64,000 nucleotides of DNA from NCBI GenBank assembly GCA_019096155.1, contig JAHCVI010000006.1, forward strand, positions 620,001-684,000. The letters run 5' to 3'. Below are positions 22,471 to 33,808 of the stretch, piece by piece. The position numbers and the translations under genes are program-made. Position 1 is the first letter of the stretch; every line of letters starts with the position of its first letter. Under the pieces are notes generated by a model. That model saw only the letters and a program-made list of their open reading frames with translations. It did not search any database and was not told the origin of the DNA. The DNA is from Staphylotrichum longicolle (lineage: Eukaryota; Ascomycota; Sordariomycetes; Sordariales; Chaetomiaceae).

Positions 22471-25006
22471 AGCTGCAGGGATGCAAGTGCAAAAGTTGTT
22501 GCATGTTCTGTGCCTGCTTGTGCCTTGCCTACTGTACGTCTGGTCTGGATCGTTAAGGTGCTTTGTCTCGAGCAGATTGAATAAGCGCAGGCAGGAGGTG
22601 CACTGCCTCCTCTCCTCTCCTCCCCGACTCGACTTGACTCGACTCGCCCCTTGTGGCTAGGATATGTCATTGGCGGCTTTGTGAAACCAAACCGGGCCGC
22701 CCTTTTTTATCTCCTCCTGTCCTGTGTTTCTGTTTCGGGAGCCTGGGGTCTGGTTGGGAGGTAGAGGGAGGAGGGAGGGACCGCGGTGGGCGGGCCGTGT
22801 CTGGGTCGGTCTTGGTTCTGGGTGAGGTGTGGCCTGTCCTGGGTCGTGGGCCATGAAACAGTAGCCCGCCGGCGGCCGGCCATTGGCGATTTCAGGTTTA
22901 GGTGAGACAGGCGCCGAGGGGTGGTGGGTTGGCGGACGGATGAGAAGCGGGTCCCGCTTGTGCCTCGCCAGAGCAATGGTGGGGGGAGGAGCTTGGGAGG
23001 TACGGGTGTACTTTCGCACTCGGGCGCCTAATTGGAGTGCTCGTTGGGCCGTTTGGGCCATTTGGGGGAGGTGTATCATGCAGGCCTGCTTCTTTTTTGG
23101 GACGGATTTAGCATGCCGGGGGCTGCAGTGTGATCAGTGTGATGATGGTGACGGTGACGGTGATGAACACCGACCGGGAGGTTTCCCTCACACCATTCGA
23201 GGCGTCGCCGGCGCGAACTGAGGGAGAGAGAGGGAAACATGGGATTCGTTCCGTGAGGCACGGGACGTTGACTGTGATGGTGTGCGTCTGGGTTTACTGG
23301 AGGCTTCTTTCAGAACACCCGAAACATGGCAACGGGGTCGCGGTCGCAACATCACGGGATGATGTCTCTCATTTTGATTGATTAAGCGCCTACCAAATGA
23401 TATGGTTGGCACCGCAAGAGCAGTGGAGGCCATTTCCGTTGACTCAGGTGCTCAACCTTGAGGTCGCTGTGCTGTTGGTCCTCGCCTTCCCAAACAGCAG
23501 CCAGTCAGCTGGCCGACGCCATCTTCGGCCTCATCCGAGTGCATGGTCAGGTCAAGGACAGACCGAACACTTTTTCCAGCTCGCTTTTCTTCAGAGATGT
23601 GGGTATCGAAGAGCGGCCAACCTCGCCCAGGGCAGCCCCACTGCGACCTGGTGTTTTGAGCTTCCGGCTGAGGTGGGACTTGGGTGATGAAGAGGAGGCC
23701 TGGGCTTCAGACTTGCCCGCAATGACAGTGCCCAACACCACACCAACACCCTACTGACCCACCGGACCCCTGTCCCTTGTCGCTCCATCTCCCTGCCCGC
23801 CAGTGAGGGGCCAGAATCCAGGATGGGGCTGCCAAGCTCGCCTTCCTCTCTTCTACAACACAACCTCCCCTCTTCCCCTTGATTGACATCCTGAGCTTTG
23901 GTCTTTCTGCTCGCCACCGCTCTCGAACCGATACTGCTGGTGCTGCCTTTGCGGGAAGTTTCGTGCTTTTGCGTCAACTGTCGACGTAAACCCGAGCTCG
24001 CGCCCAGGCCATCCGTTCATTTCCGCCCAGGTACCTGCTCCAAACCCGGGGCTGTCAGGTCCAGCTTAAGAAGCGGGGCAACCTCCCGTCTTTCGCTCTG
24101 TCGCAAGACCGCCCTCACCTCCGGCATTTATTTGTTTGGCAGAAACGTGCCCCTCGAACCCCCCTCGTGGATGACCTCAAGGTATGTGAGATTGCATTCA
24201 CAGTTGTTTCCACCTTCTGAAAGTCGCCCGCCCCTCGCCTTCCTCTCCCTTACGAGCCCTTCCCCGGAGCCAGCTGTGAGGCATGGCGGGCATCGCAAGG
24301 CATGGCAGGCACACCAATCCCACCGCATTCCCATCTGCCTCCTGTCATTGTGCGGTAGCTGGGATATCCGCCGTGGAGCTCCTTTTACCCCGGCCTGCAC
24401 GACAGCTGCGTCCCTTGCAGCACAATGCGATCAGTCGTTCCAGGCTAAGGGGACTTGGATGCTGCCCCTTGAACTTGGACCCGCGGGAACGCCGAGAGAT
24501 GCAGACGAGGCGTCTGATCGCCAGCTCCCGTCATCCCACCCCACATGTCGGCGACCTCGCTGAGCTACTCTTGGGATTGTTCCCGTCGCCGTGTTCGATT
24601 GGAGCTTCTAGAAGCATATCGCGACCCCCCTGGAACTGCGCGCGGCTGCAGTCGATGCCTGATCGCCATCCTTGAGTGCCTGTGTTGCGAGCACATCCCA
24701 CCGTCCCGCCTACCCTGAGCAGGTCAACTCCTTGCGGCGGCTCTTTGCTCACCTTATCCCGGGGATTTTGGCTCCCACTGGCCTCAGCCACACGACACAA
24801 ATCGAATCCTCCCGCCACTTCTTCCATCTGCATTTCGTTGGCCGTTCCTGGTTGCTAACTCCCACTTTTTGTTTTGCGACAGACAAAAGCTCTGACCCGA
24901 GCTCATTACCACGCGACGTCCACCTACGTCGAACAAAGAACCAGCGATCAGCCCACGGGACTCCGTTAACCGTGCTTTGAGTGGAGGGTGACATCCCCGT
25001 CGCTGC

Positions 25007-25013
25007 TATAAAG
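25007..25013 (+). promoter_or_regulatory. Candidate TATA box of the MAP kinase gene
   Basis: TATAAAG lies 195 bases before the start ATG at 25203, at the end of a C/T-rich tract. Position and sequence are compatible with a core promoter; no transcript data are available. Confidence 0.4.
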
Positions 25014-25202
25014 AGAAACTACAGCCTCAGAGGAGACGTGGGTTAGCTTGACGCAGCGCTCTGACCTGGGCTCGACAATACAAATACCGAGCTCTTCCCA
25101 GACCCTTCGGGTGCCGCTCCTTGGGTTTACCGACCTACGAAGCTCCAGAAGAATAGCGCACCACAAACCGTCGCGGAACCCCGCGACAACACGCCAGTAG
25201 CC

Positions 25203-26387
25203 ATGAGTAACGCACAAAACAAGGGGGGAGCGCGGAAGATCTCGTTCAACGTGAGCGAGCAGTATGACATTCAGGATGTCGTTGGCGAAGGCGCTTATGG
25301 AGTTGTCTGGTAAGCTCCCGGCCAGACCCCATCGCCGATTGAGTCCCGAGCTGTCTGACCGCTTTTAATAGCTCCGCCGTGCACAAGCCCTCCGGGCAGA
25401 AGGTGGCCATCAAGAAAATCACTCCGTTCGACCATTCCATGTTCTGCTTGCGGACTCTGCGCGAGATGAAGCTGTTGCGGTACTTCAACCACGAGAACAT
25501 CATCTCGATCCTCGACATCCAGAAGCCCCGGAGCTATGATACCTTCAACGAGGTCTATTTGATCCAGGAGCTCATGGAGACGGACATGCACCGCGTCATC
25601 CGCACACAGGAGCTGTCGGATGACCACTGCCAATATTTCATCTACCAGACGCTGCGCGCCCTCAAGGCGATGCACTCGGCAAACGTGCTCCACCGCGACT
25701 TGAAGCCGTCCAACCTGCTACTCAACGCTAACTGCGATCTGAAGGTCTGCGACTTTGGCCTGGCGCGGTCGGCCGCGTCGCAGGAGGACAATTCGGGCTT
25801 CATGACGGAATACGTGGCCACCCGTTGGTACCGTGCTCCCGAGATCATGTTGACCTTCAAGGAGTACACCAAGGCGATCGATGTCTGGTCGGTGGGCTGC
25901 ATTCTGGCTGAGATGCTCAGCGGCAAACCCCTGTTCCCGGGCAAGGACTGTATGTACCCTGATGAACCCTGGATGCTTTTGGTGCCTCGATACTGACACT
26001 AGCTTGCAAGACCACCACCAGCTCACGCTGATCTTGGACGTCCTGGGGACACCGACCATGGAGGACTACTACGGCATCAAGTCGCGGCGCGCGCGCGAGT
26101 ACATCCGCTCGTTGCCGTTCAAGAAGAAGGTGCCGTTCCGGACGCTGTTCCCCAACACGTCGGACCTGGCGCTCGACCTGCTAGAAAAGCTGCTCGCCTT
26201 CAACCCCGTCAAGCGCATCACGGTGGAGGAGGCCCTCAAGCACCCGTATCTCGAGCCCTACCATGACCCGGATGATGAGCCGACCGCCCCGCCCATCCCG
26301 GAGGAGTTCTTTGACTTCGACAAGCACAAGGATAACCTCAGCAAGGAGCAGCTGAAGCAGCTAATCTACCAGGAGATCATGAGGTAG
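25203..26387 (+). CDS. mak-2: Fus3/Kss1-type MAP kinase (Neurospora MAK-2 / Magnaporthe PMK1 class)
   Basis: Terminal kinase of the pheromone/filamentation cascade, governing hyphal fusion, conidial development and, in pathogens, invasive growth. Exons 25203-25309, 25372-25949 and 26011-26387 give 353 residues, the usual size. Motifs: nucleotide loop GEGAYGVVC (28-36), VAIKK, catalytic HRDLKPSN (143-150), DFGLAR, and activation motif TEY at 181-183 in FMTEYVATRW. The TEY rather than TGY excludes the Hog1 class. LRTLREMKLLRYF and LFPGKDYHHQL are as in Fus3/Kss1 rather than Slt2. The common docking site is the acidic YHDPDDEPT near the C-terminus. The intron splitting the Tyr of KDYHHQ is phase 1. 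Very confident. Confidence 0.98.
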
Positions 26388-27279
26388 AGTGTTGGAGGTT
26401 GGCGCAAAGCCGCGAGAAAACACTGTGTCCGTGTTTATCGAGGTCTCTTTTTTTTGGTTTGTGTCTGGAGTTTGTAGGAGATAGAGGTCAGTTGGTAGTA
26501 AGGAAGGGAGGGGAGGTCTTTGGGGGACGATGTGGTGGATGCATGTCGATTGCGAGGTTGGGTATCTCGGGCCTTGTGTTATGTAGCCTGGCCGGCGCAG
26601 AAGGTAGTAACGATACGTCTCATTTTATGAAATTCATCATCGTGTGTTTGAGGAATACTAGCGCGACGCCTGGAGCGGTAGTGTTGCTTGTCTCAATTTC
26701 TCTTACACACTCCGGTTGGGGTTCTCACGGAGCAAACATCAAGACCATGTCAGGATGCTGTCGATGTCAGTTTCAATCTCCAAGTGGCACCAGCAAGTCT
26801 TAAGTTCACCTGTCCGACTTGCGGATTGATTGGGGGTATCTCTTGATTAGCTATTCGTAACTATTCTTCTTTGCATTTGGTAGGAGTTTTTGATAAGCTT
26901 TGCCTCCCCCCCTGCCCTGCCAAACGCCTCGTTTGCCGAATCGTGAAACCTTATTTCTGGGAGCAGAGATGCGTATAAGATGAAAACCAAAACGCCAGAG
27001 CCAGCCAGCCAAAACCCATCCCATCCGTACAAATCGTTCGTTGCCTCCGGTATCGAACCATGAACGACTTTCCGTCCATCCAACCCCTTCCCCTTCCATC
27101 CATGGAGCGCATCGCTCCCTTCCTCCTCAATCTCCCCCAACCCACCACTGCCAGTACTATGCTAGCCCGGTCTCACCAGACCAGACCCGACCCGACCAGA
27201 CCAGCCAGCCAGACCAGCCCGTCCGTCCGTCCGTCCGTCCCTTCCAAACCCTACCTACCCACCGTTTTTGATCCTCACC
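26388..27279. other. Convergent 3' region, MAP kinase / OXR1
   Basis: An 892-base gap with both 3' ends. Holds a tandem repeat at 27175-27240. No gene is seen. Confidence 0.55.
27175..27240. repeat. Nested CCAGA/CCCGA and GTCC tandem repeats
   Basis: About nine CCAGA/CCCGA/CCAGC-like units run directly into four to five exact GTCC tetramers. The array lies just beyond the OXR1 stop codon. Confidence 0.75.
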
Positions 27280-28463
27280 TCACCCACCAATGACCCACAC
27301 CTCGACCCCCAAGACCCCAAACTTCTCCCCCTCGTCGCTCAGCGGCTCGTTGCCGAAGGTCTGGCTCGTCGCGCTGACGCCCCGCTCGAGCGAGTCGTCG
27401 AGCCACAGGCCGTACTTGCCGTCGCCCGCGCCCAGGGAGAGGAAGTGCGCCTCGCAGAGCATGTAGTACTCGTTGATGCCGGAGTAGGGGAAGGCCTTGA
27501 AGCGGATGGATTGTTGGGGCATTCCTCCTCCCGATCCCAAAGGAGTGGGGGCGCGGGAGGGGGGTTTTGATGAGGAGTTGTTGTTGAGCAGTGGTGGTGG
27601 TAACGAGGCGGCGGTTGTGGCGGGGGCGGCGATGGTGGTTGTGCGGAGGTTGGAATTGGAGGAGGGAGAGTCGTCGATGGCGGAGGGGGGTGGTGGGAGC
27701 GGGGCGAGGAGGGAGGCGCGCCAGAGAAAGCACTCGCCTGTGCCAAAGTATTTGGGGGCCGGATGGGGATAGTCGGAGAGGTAGGCGCCAAAGAGCTGTG
27801 ACAGAGAGCTTGTGGTTAGAGAGTTATCCAGAGTCAAGGAGCTGGCTGGACGTGACTTACACCACCCTCGCAGTCCTTCACGACCAGCACGAAACCCACT
27901 CGCCGCCCCTGGTACGCGGCGCACTTCTCGTACAGCGTCGCCAGGCTCGCCCCGTCCTCCTCCAGGCTGTACACCAGCCGCCACTCATCCACGATGCCCA
28001 GGCGCGCGGGCACCATGATGCGGATCTCCTCGGCGATGGGCGCCGTCAGCAGCCGCGCGCCCTGGCTCGTCTCCTCCGAGAACCCCACCAGCTGCAGCGG
28101 CTCCAGCGGCGGCGGGCGCATCGGAGAGGCGGTGCGGTGCGGGTGCAGGAGGTGTGGCGGGGTGTACACTCCGTCGACGCCGTTACTGCTGCTCTTCTCG
28201 CCGCCGTCGGGCTGGAAGGTCCGCGCGTGTGGAAGGCCGGGCGGGGTGGGTGCAGACGGAAACGGCTCGCTCGAGAAGCGGCGCTTGAGACCGCCCCAGA
28301 GGCTGGAGACGGAGGAGGAGAGGAAGGTGGACGAGCTGGGCGAAGGGGCGCCGCCTGGCGGGGTAACGGTGCCTAGGGAGGGAGAGGATGCGGGGGAGAC
28401 GTCGAGTTCGGGGGAGTGACGAGCGCGGAGGGGTCGGTTGTGGTTGGAGGCGTAGAATGCCAT
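27280..28463 (-). CDS. OXR1: TLDc-domain oxidation resistance protein Oxr1
   Basis: TLDc proteins protect against oxidative stress and, in yeast, bind and regulate the vacuolar ATPase. Exon 1 is 27861-28463 and exon 2 is 27280-27795, with a 65-nt intron in phase 0, giving 372 residues. Residues 1-118 are Pro/Ser-rich and probably disordered. The TLDc domain begins near LQLVGFSEETSQGARLLT (about 123). It continues through WRLVYSLEEDGASLATLY, GFVLVVKDCEGGLFGAYLSD across the splice site, and YFGTGECFLW. It ends with IRFKAFPYSGINEYYMLCE, GLWLDDSLERGVS and the terminal FGVLGVEVWVIG. A Pro/Ser/Asn-rich insert of about 65 residues interrupts the domain after ECFLWRASLL, as in other filamentous fungi. 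The alternative Rtc5 is less likely because of size. Confident in the domain. Confidence 0.87.
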
Positions 28464-29107
28464 TGTTGAGTTTGCTGGAGTGTTGTGTTGGGGGAACGGG
28501 TATGTCGTGCTGGTGTGCTCGACGGCTCGGATCAGGGATGCTTCCTTGATTGAAGCTCCAGCAGCAGTGGGCGAGATGATCGGCAGGCGATGTAAGCTGT
28601 CAACGGGCCTGGGATAACAGCCATCAATGGTGAAGCTGCCAGTGATGAGTCGAGATCGACGTGTTCGTGTGGAACCGAGGTTGCCATGAATTGGCTGGAG
28701 GATTGTTACGCAAGGCGGACTGTGAGATCAAGCAAGGTCCCGTCGTCTGTGTCTGGGGATTTGGGCTCGAGCATCGTTGCGTCAGCCTTATGTGCAGCAC
28801 ACTGTGGCAGACAGCACACAGAGACAGCCGCGTAGCTGTTACACCAAAATACCTTGGCGTGCCACTGCCCAGCCCAGTTTTGGTGGACGGTTAGGTAACC
28901 CTTAGGTAACTGGCGGGGCGGGTAAAGTACCTGTACCTCTGCGTGAGCTCTTGTGGGGAAACGATTGGTGCATCAACCGGGCTTCAACTCCCTCCCATCC
29001 ACTGTCGGTACCTCGCCTCCGGACATGCCGGTTCTTTGCAGTCTCACGTGGCTCGATACATACACGTTTTCTCATGCAAAGTCTTCGTTGAATGCTTCTA
29101 GGCCCTT
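28464..29107. other. Intergenic region HEM4 - OXR1
   Basis: A 644-base gap holding the OXR1 promoter and the HEM4 3' end. It contains two direct copies of TTAGGTAAC at 28891-28899 and 28902-28910, about 430 bases upstream of the OXR1 start. No gene is seen. Confidence 0.55.
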
Positions 29108-30047
29108 CTATTCTAGTGTCTTGTTGAAGCGGAAGATGCCCTGCCAGACGCCCTCGGGCGTGGGCTGCTCGGCGCAGACTTCAGGCTCGTACCCAAACTG
29201 CTGGATCAGATGATCACGGGTCGTCGGCCCAATAGTAGCAACAAAGATGGTTTGGCTTGGCGGCTTTGGCCTGGCCCTGCCTGTGCGTTCGTCGAGGGCA
29301 CACATGCCGCTCAACATGCTGTCGCACCCGCTGGGAGAGAACACAACCACCCATTTTCGCTGGTGGTCGGGCAAGTTCTGGAGACAGCGTGTAAAGTCTT
29401 CCTTGAACGATTTGAGCTCTCCGGTGCCATAGATGACCACTTCATCCACGCGCCATCCGGCTGCGGTAAGCACCTTGGGGATGATATCCCGCCGCTTCTC
29501 GCCCACCAGGAACAGCAACGGAGGCTTGACCTCGCGGTCTTTGTACCATTCACCGTAGTGCTCGAGGATGAAAGGGGCCAGCTTTTCTCCAATCCCTGTG
29601 TGCTCTCCAAACACCTGGAGCGGAGGCACCTGCGGGACAGCCCTCAGGGCGCGCGTGGTTGCCGGCCCAACACTGTAGATGGGCACATCCTGGAGATGAG
29701 GCCAACCGGATTCGTCTGTGGATTGCTCACCTTAGTTACTCAACCGACCCCTCCGAGACTGGAGTCTCACCTCTCCGTTCCTCGACAAGCTTGGTAAAGG
29801 CTTCGACGGCGCGCTGAGACGTGAAAATGAGGCCGCCGTATGCGCTGCCCTCGGCCGTGCTTATCGACCCGGTCTGGAGGGCTTCTCGCACCTTGGCCAT
29901 CCCATGCTCGTCGAACCGATGCTCGAGAACGGGGACGAACTGGGGCTCGAACTCGGGGCCTTCGGGAGGAGACGAAAACAGCTCCTCGTAGGCATCGCCG
30001 GGAACGGATTTGGTCTTGAGAAGTAGGATGGGCGTCTTGGCTGCCAT
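29108..30047 (-). CDS. HEM4: Uroporphyrinogen-III synthase
   Basis: Cyclises hydroxymethylbilane to uroporphyrinogen III, the fourth committed haem step, in the cytosol. Exon 1 is 29771-30047 and exon 2 is 29108-29715, with a 55-nt GTGAGA...ACAG intron in phase 1; the product has 294 residues. Motifs of the HemD fold: ILLLKTKSVPGDAYEELF at the start, GLIFTSQRAVEAF closing the first lobe, IYSVGPATTRALR, LFLVGEKRRDIIPKVL, VDEVVIYGTG, VVVFSPSGCDSML, and FVATIGPTTRDHL in the second lobe. Sequence in this family is poorly conserved, but this motif order is diagnostic. The gene lies 491 bases from a divergent kinase-like pseudogene. Confidence 0.91.
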
Positions 30048-30538
30048 TGTTGGTTCAAAGAAGGGTTGTGTTGAAGGTGTGAGACGGCCTGGTCAAGACG
30101 GAAACAGGGACAATGTTTCTGGCCATGGTCCGAAATGGCTATCTTCGCCCCACTTTGAGCTATCCATGCCCAATCGGCCAACTCCCGTTGATTCTCGGCC
30201 CGGCTGCTCTTGCTGTCTCGGTTCACCCAAGGAAGTTCCAACACGCCGACACTGCAGCCAACCAGTTGATCAGATCGGTGATTTTTGACTCATAACTCCT
30301 TTGTTTAATGCGTTAGATTTTGGTAGCTTGATAGAGTTCAAAAAAGCTTGGGTTTTGACCAGGACCTGAGAACCACCCATCAACAACACCTATATGCATG
30401 GCAACTGGTTGCAGACACTCAACCACTCAAGACCTTGTGTATCGGTCTTTGTCGCCAGCTTGAATTTGTTCAAGACGGCTTCACGAACCGTTGACTTTGG
30501 TAACTACAACCACTTGACTCGCCATTCCCGGCCGGACA
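30048..30538. other. Divergent region HEM4 / APH-like pseudogene
   Basis: A 491-base gap, somewhat A/T-richer than its surroundings from 30285 on. No gene is seen. Confidence 0.5.
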
Positions 30539-31764
30539 ATGGCGGATCGCGAAGTAGCTCCGGAAGCGAGCCTGCTCAGGCACATATTCGGTAACAAGCA
30601 GCCCTCCTCAGTATCGATAATCCTCCAAACCTGGGACAAGTGCGTGTTCAAAGCTACCTTCTCGGATCCCGTCAAAGATGGCAAGCATTCATGTGTAGTT
30701 CGGCTAGAGGCTCGGGATGGCGAGTCTTCGCATTTCAGCCTGGTCGCTGCCATGTAGAAAATCGCCGCGACATGCATTCCCAACCTTGTGCCAGAGACTT
30801 CCAAGTCGGAACTGCAGCCAACGACCAAGGAAGAAATTCCCAATTCTGTGTCTTGGAATTTGTTGAAGGGGTAACTTTGGAGGAAGCTTGGGATCATATG
30901 ACTGGCGAGAACCGGAACTCTGTTACGACGGCCATTGTCGAGGCGGTCTCGAAGCTTCAATCTGTACGACTTTCTGATGCCAAGGTCCAAACGATTCTGC
31001 GTCAGCTTGGTGATGGAAGCGAGGTCGCCCTTGACAAAGCGACCATGGGGGGCCCCTTGACAAGATACCTGAGCGACGGCCACTCTCAGCTCTCTTCTGT
31101 CGAAAGGCGGTTGGCGCTGAAGAAGTCTTTCTAGGCCATCCAGCCCGTCGCAGATCCGAAGGGCATCGTCATGACGTCCGACTTTGAAGACGTTGGATCA
31201 ACCACAGTCACCGACTCGGATATGGAGCAGTGGCCGAAGGAAGCGGTCTTCTGCCACAACGACCTGACGCCTCGTAATCTGATGCTGCGGTCCGGTCAAG
31301 GTCCCGATGGGAAGTGGAGATACAGCCTTGCCGCCATCATCGATTGGGAACTGGTTGGCTTCTACCCTCCCTCATATCAACTGAGCCTGCAAGATACGTA
31401 TTTGAGCGGTGGGAATCGGCATCTTTCGTTCTATTTGCTCGTCAAACAGGGAATGAAGGATACCGTCCCTCTCTCACCGTCGCAGGTTGCTCGTGTGCGA
31501 GCTATGGAGCTCATGTTTGAGTCTCAACATCGATGGCTATCGGGTGGCACCAACATCCCCGCCCACATTCGAAAGAGATTCAGGGAGATGCTGGGGCTGA
31601 CTCGGGACAAGCATCCGTACGTTGGATGGACGTGTGAAACAGGAGGAGGACCAGTCCCTGAGCTGTCGAGGGACGATGCTCAGAAACTGGAGGATGAAGT
31701 CGTCGCAGATATGATTGCGAGAAGGCAAGCAAAAGCCAAGGCAAGGTCAGTCTCATGCTCCTGA
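30539..31764 (+). pseudogene. Decayed APH/kinase-like phosphotransferase gene
   Basis: Sequence runs from MADREVAPEASLL at 30539 to an Ala/Lys-rich end at 31764, but no single frame covers it. The first frame stops at TAG 30755-30757. Coding character continues one frame over from about 30815 (QVGTAANDQGRNSQFCVLEF, then VEGVTLEEAWDHM). This second frame hits TAG at 31132-31134 and then continues unchanged (VADPKGIVMTSDFEDVGST). The C-lobe is well preserved: AVFCHNDLTPRNLML carries the catalytic HND....N loop and AAIIDWELVGFYPPSYQLSL the metal-binding Asp of the aminoglycoside-phosphotransferase fold. Neither stop is removed by a convincing intron: a GTAGAA...CAG intron at about 30754 would delete the expected core, and none spans 31132. 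Both stops could be CAG to TAG transitions. I read it as a pseudogene; an undetected intron plus sequencing error is the alternative. Confidence 0.62.
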
Positions 31765-32253
31765 CTTGAATTTGCTTTTGGCGGGGCTTCTTGACTAACA
31801 AACTTGGGCACCATGCAGTTAAACTTGGAAGTGACCGTAGCCACAAAATCGGCCGAGATACAATTGGAGGCCGGAACGAGCCGAAGAGCTTTATTTGATC
31901 GGCTTGAGAATTCCGTAAATTCTCGTATTGCTCGGAGTCTTCCGATGTTCGAGGCTTCGAAAGTGTCTGGTGATGTTTGAGTGTCTCGCCCCTGCTTCGC
32001 TTGGCTCAAATGCAGATTGCAAGCAGCGGGCCCGGGCAACGGACCCTTAGGTCCCGAGCTGCTCTTATCGATAAACCTTCATCCCTGTCCGTCTGATTTC
32101 CAAGCATCCGAGAATTGCCGGCTGGCAACTGTCCGCCGCCCATGCCACTATCGCCGTTGACCATTTTCAACATTGTGAACGCCACTCTTGTCGCGCGGAC
32201 TACTGGTTGAGTTTTCCTGATCGAGACTTACCGGCACATTTCAGCACATCAGA
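31765..32253. other. Intergenic region, pseudogene - ERV1
   Basis: A 489-base gap with the ERV1 promoter and leader. No gene is seen. Confidence 0.5.
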
Positions 32254-32898
32254 ATGGCCGCCGACAGCACAGAACCGCAGCCTACCGGCGCTCCTCCCGC
32301 CGAGGGTGCTGCGACTACCCCAGCAGGCGCAACCACCACTGAGCCGCCAAAGAAGTTCCCGAAAGGCGTCGTCCTCGGCAAGGACGGCAAGCCGTAAGTC
32401 TCACTCCTACGAACAGACACAGACAAGCCTTCATCCTCGCACCTCACTAACCTCTCCTCTTCTCCCTCCAGCTGCCGCTCATGCACCTCCTTCGCCTCGT
32501 GGGCCGCGCAAACCAAATCCTCCCTCAAAGCCTCCGCCGCACCACCCCCGCAGCCCAAAGACTGCCCCCCGGACGTCGAGGCCCTCGGGCGCAGCACGTG
32601 GACGCTGCTCCACTCGATCGCCGCGACATACCCGCCCGCGCCGACGCCCAGGGAGCAGGCCGACCTCACGAGCTTCATGCGCCTCTTCTCCAAGCTCTAC
32701 CCGTGCTGGGTGTGCGCCGAGGACTTCCAGCGGTACATGGAGAAGCGGGAGGTGCGGGCGCAGAGCCGGGACGCGTTCGGGACCTGGCTGTGCGAGGCGC
32801 ACAACGAGGTGAATAGGAAGCTGGGGAAGCCCGAGTTTGACTGCGGGCGGTGGGAGGAGAGGTGGAGGACGGGGTGGAAGGATGGGAGTTGTGATTGA
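32254..32898 (+). CDS. ERV1: Mitochondrial FAD-linked sulfhydryl oxidase Erv1 (ALR)
   Basis: Reoxidises Mia40 in the intermembrane space, passing electrons to cytochrome c, so it drives import of cysteine-motif proteins. Exon 1 is 32254-32393 and exon 2 is 32472-32898, joined in phase 2, giving 188 residues. The shuttle pair is CRSC (Cys 48 and 51), placed at the start of exon 2. The FAD-binding core begins LGRSTWTLLHSIAATYP. The redox-active CxxC is Cys 125 and 128 in YPCWVCAEDF. Cys 154 and 171 in WLCEAHNEVN and EFDC form the structural disulfide. The N-terminal 40 residues are Ala/Pro/Thr-rich without a cleavable presequence, as in Erv1. The CRSC with the long N-terminus separates it from ER Erv2. 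Confident. Confidence 0.94.
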
Positions 32899-33808
32899 GG
32901 AAGGTGGGGGGTTGGAGCGTAGATGGCTGTGGTGGTGGTGAGCGGTGAGTGGTAAGAAAATCCTTGGAGTGGTTTTTGGGTTATGGAGCTGTATAGATTA
33001 TGGGGGTCGGCTGGTTGGTTGGGTTTAGACGGAGTTTGGGCGTGGGATGTTGTCTCGTTGTTTTGTCTCGTGGTGTTTGCGGGTCTCCCTCTCCCATCCC
33101 TTGTCGGTTTGATGATGGCGTGGCGCTGGCGGCTCATCATCTCTTCTCAGCTCTTTTTTTTAACCTTTTTTTTTTACTCTTTTCATTTGTCAAGCATGGC
33201 GCCGGAAAAAGGGACGATCTTAGACGATCTAGATCTGGCGCATCACCAGGCGCCGACACGTGTGAGCATCGGACAAAACACGGCGGATCCTCGTGTTGTG
33301 GCGAGCGGGATGGGGTCGCATACCGTCTTGGCAGGAAGCTGCACGCCCGCGTCCGGTTTGAAGGCCCCCGTGGGCCCCACCGCCGGCCGGTCGCCGGTGC
33401 TCGATTACATCACACCCGCGTAAACGAGAAGCGTCGGACCACCATTCCGCGCTCCATGCACCTGCCAACCGACGTTGAAGGCATGCAATCGATCCGCAAT
33501 GCTGACAGAGGGCCGCTGCCATTCGCTCCCTCGTCCGGGCAGGGGCCATATCGCATGGCCTGATTACGACCTGCGTCACCCTCCGGCCCCCGCGGGCCCT
33601 GCAATCCCAACTCCTTCCAGGACAGACGTGTAACGTGCTTGATCGCGAGCCCTGCAGCGACACCGGGGGACCTGCAGTCTCGTAACCGCCGTCTGGGACC
33701 TCATATTAATCCCTCACGCATCCGCGTGGCAGGTTCCTGGGTCTCTCGAATTCTTGAATTTGGTTGTTGTCCATCGCACACCATCAAAATCACACTCTCA
33801 TACACATC
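32899..33808. other. Intergenic region ERV1 - pyruvate decarboxylase
   Basis: A 910-base gap. Open frames of 146-187 codons around 32983-33563 have no recognisable motif or splice structure and are not accepted. T-rich runs lie at 33150-33185. Confidence 0.55.

Larger units (their letters stand above)
21454..25202. other. Long gene-free region upstream of the MAP kinase
   Basis: 3.7 kb with no coding frame I accept; the longest (221 codons at 23898-24563) has no coding bias or motif. It holds short tandem repeats at 22201-22241, 22447-22470 and 22625-22646, one GGTACCTTA motif at 21877, and long C/T-rich tracts from about 23750 on that look like an extended promoter plus 5' leader of the kinase gene. 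Confidence 0.55.

Noticed and set aside
23898..24563. 221-codon frame upstream of the MAP kinase
   Set aside because: Composition resembles C/T-rich leader sequence, no domain, and many other short frames overlap it.
32983..33563. Open frames of 146 and 187 codons between ERV1 and pyruvate decarboxylase
   Set aside because: No motifs, overlapping each other in different frames, and located in an A/T-variable spacer; treated as chance.
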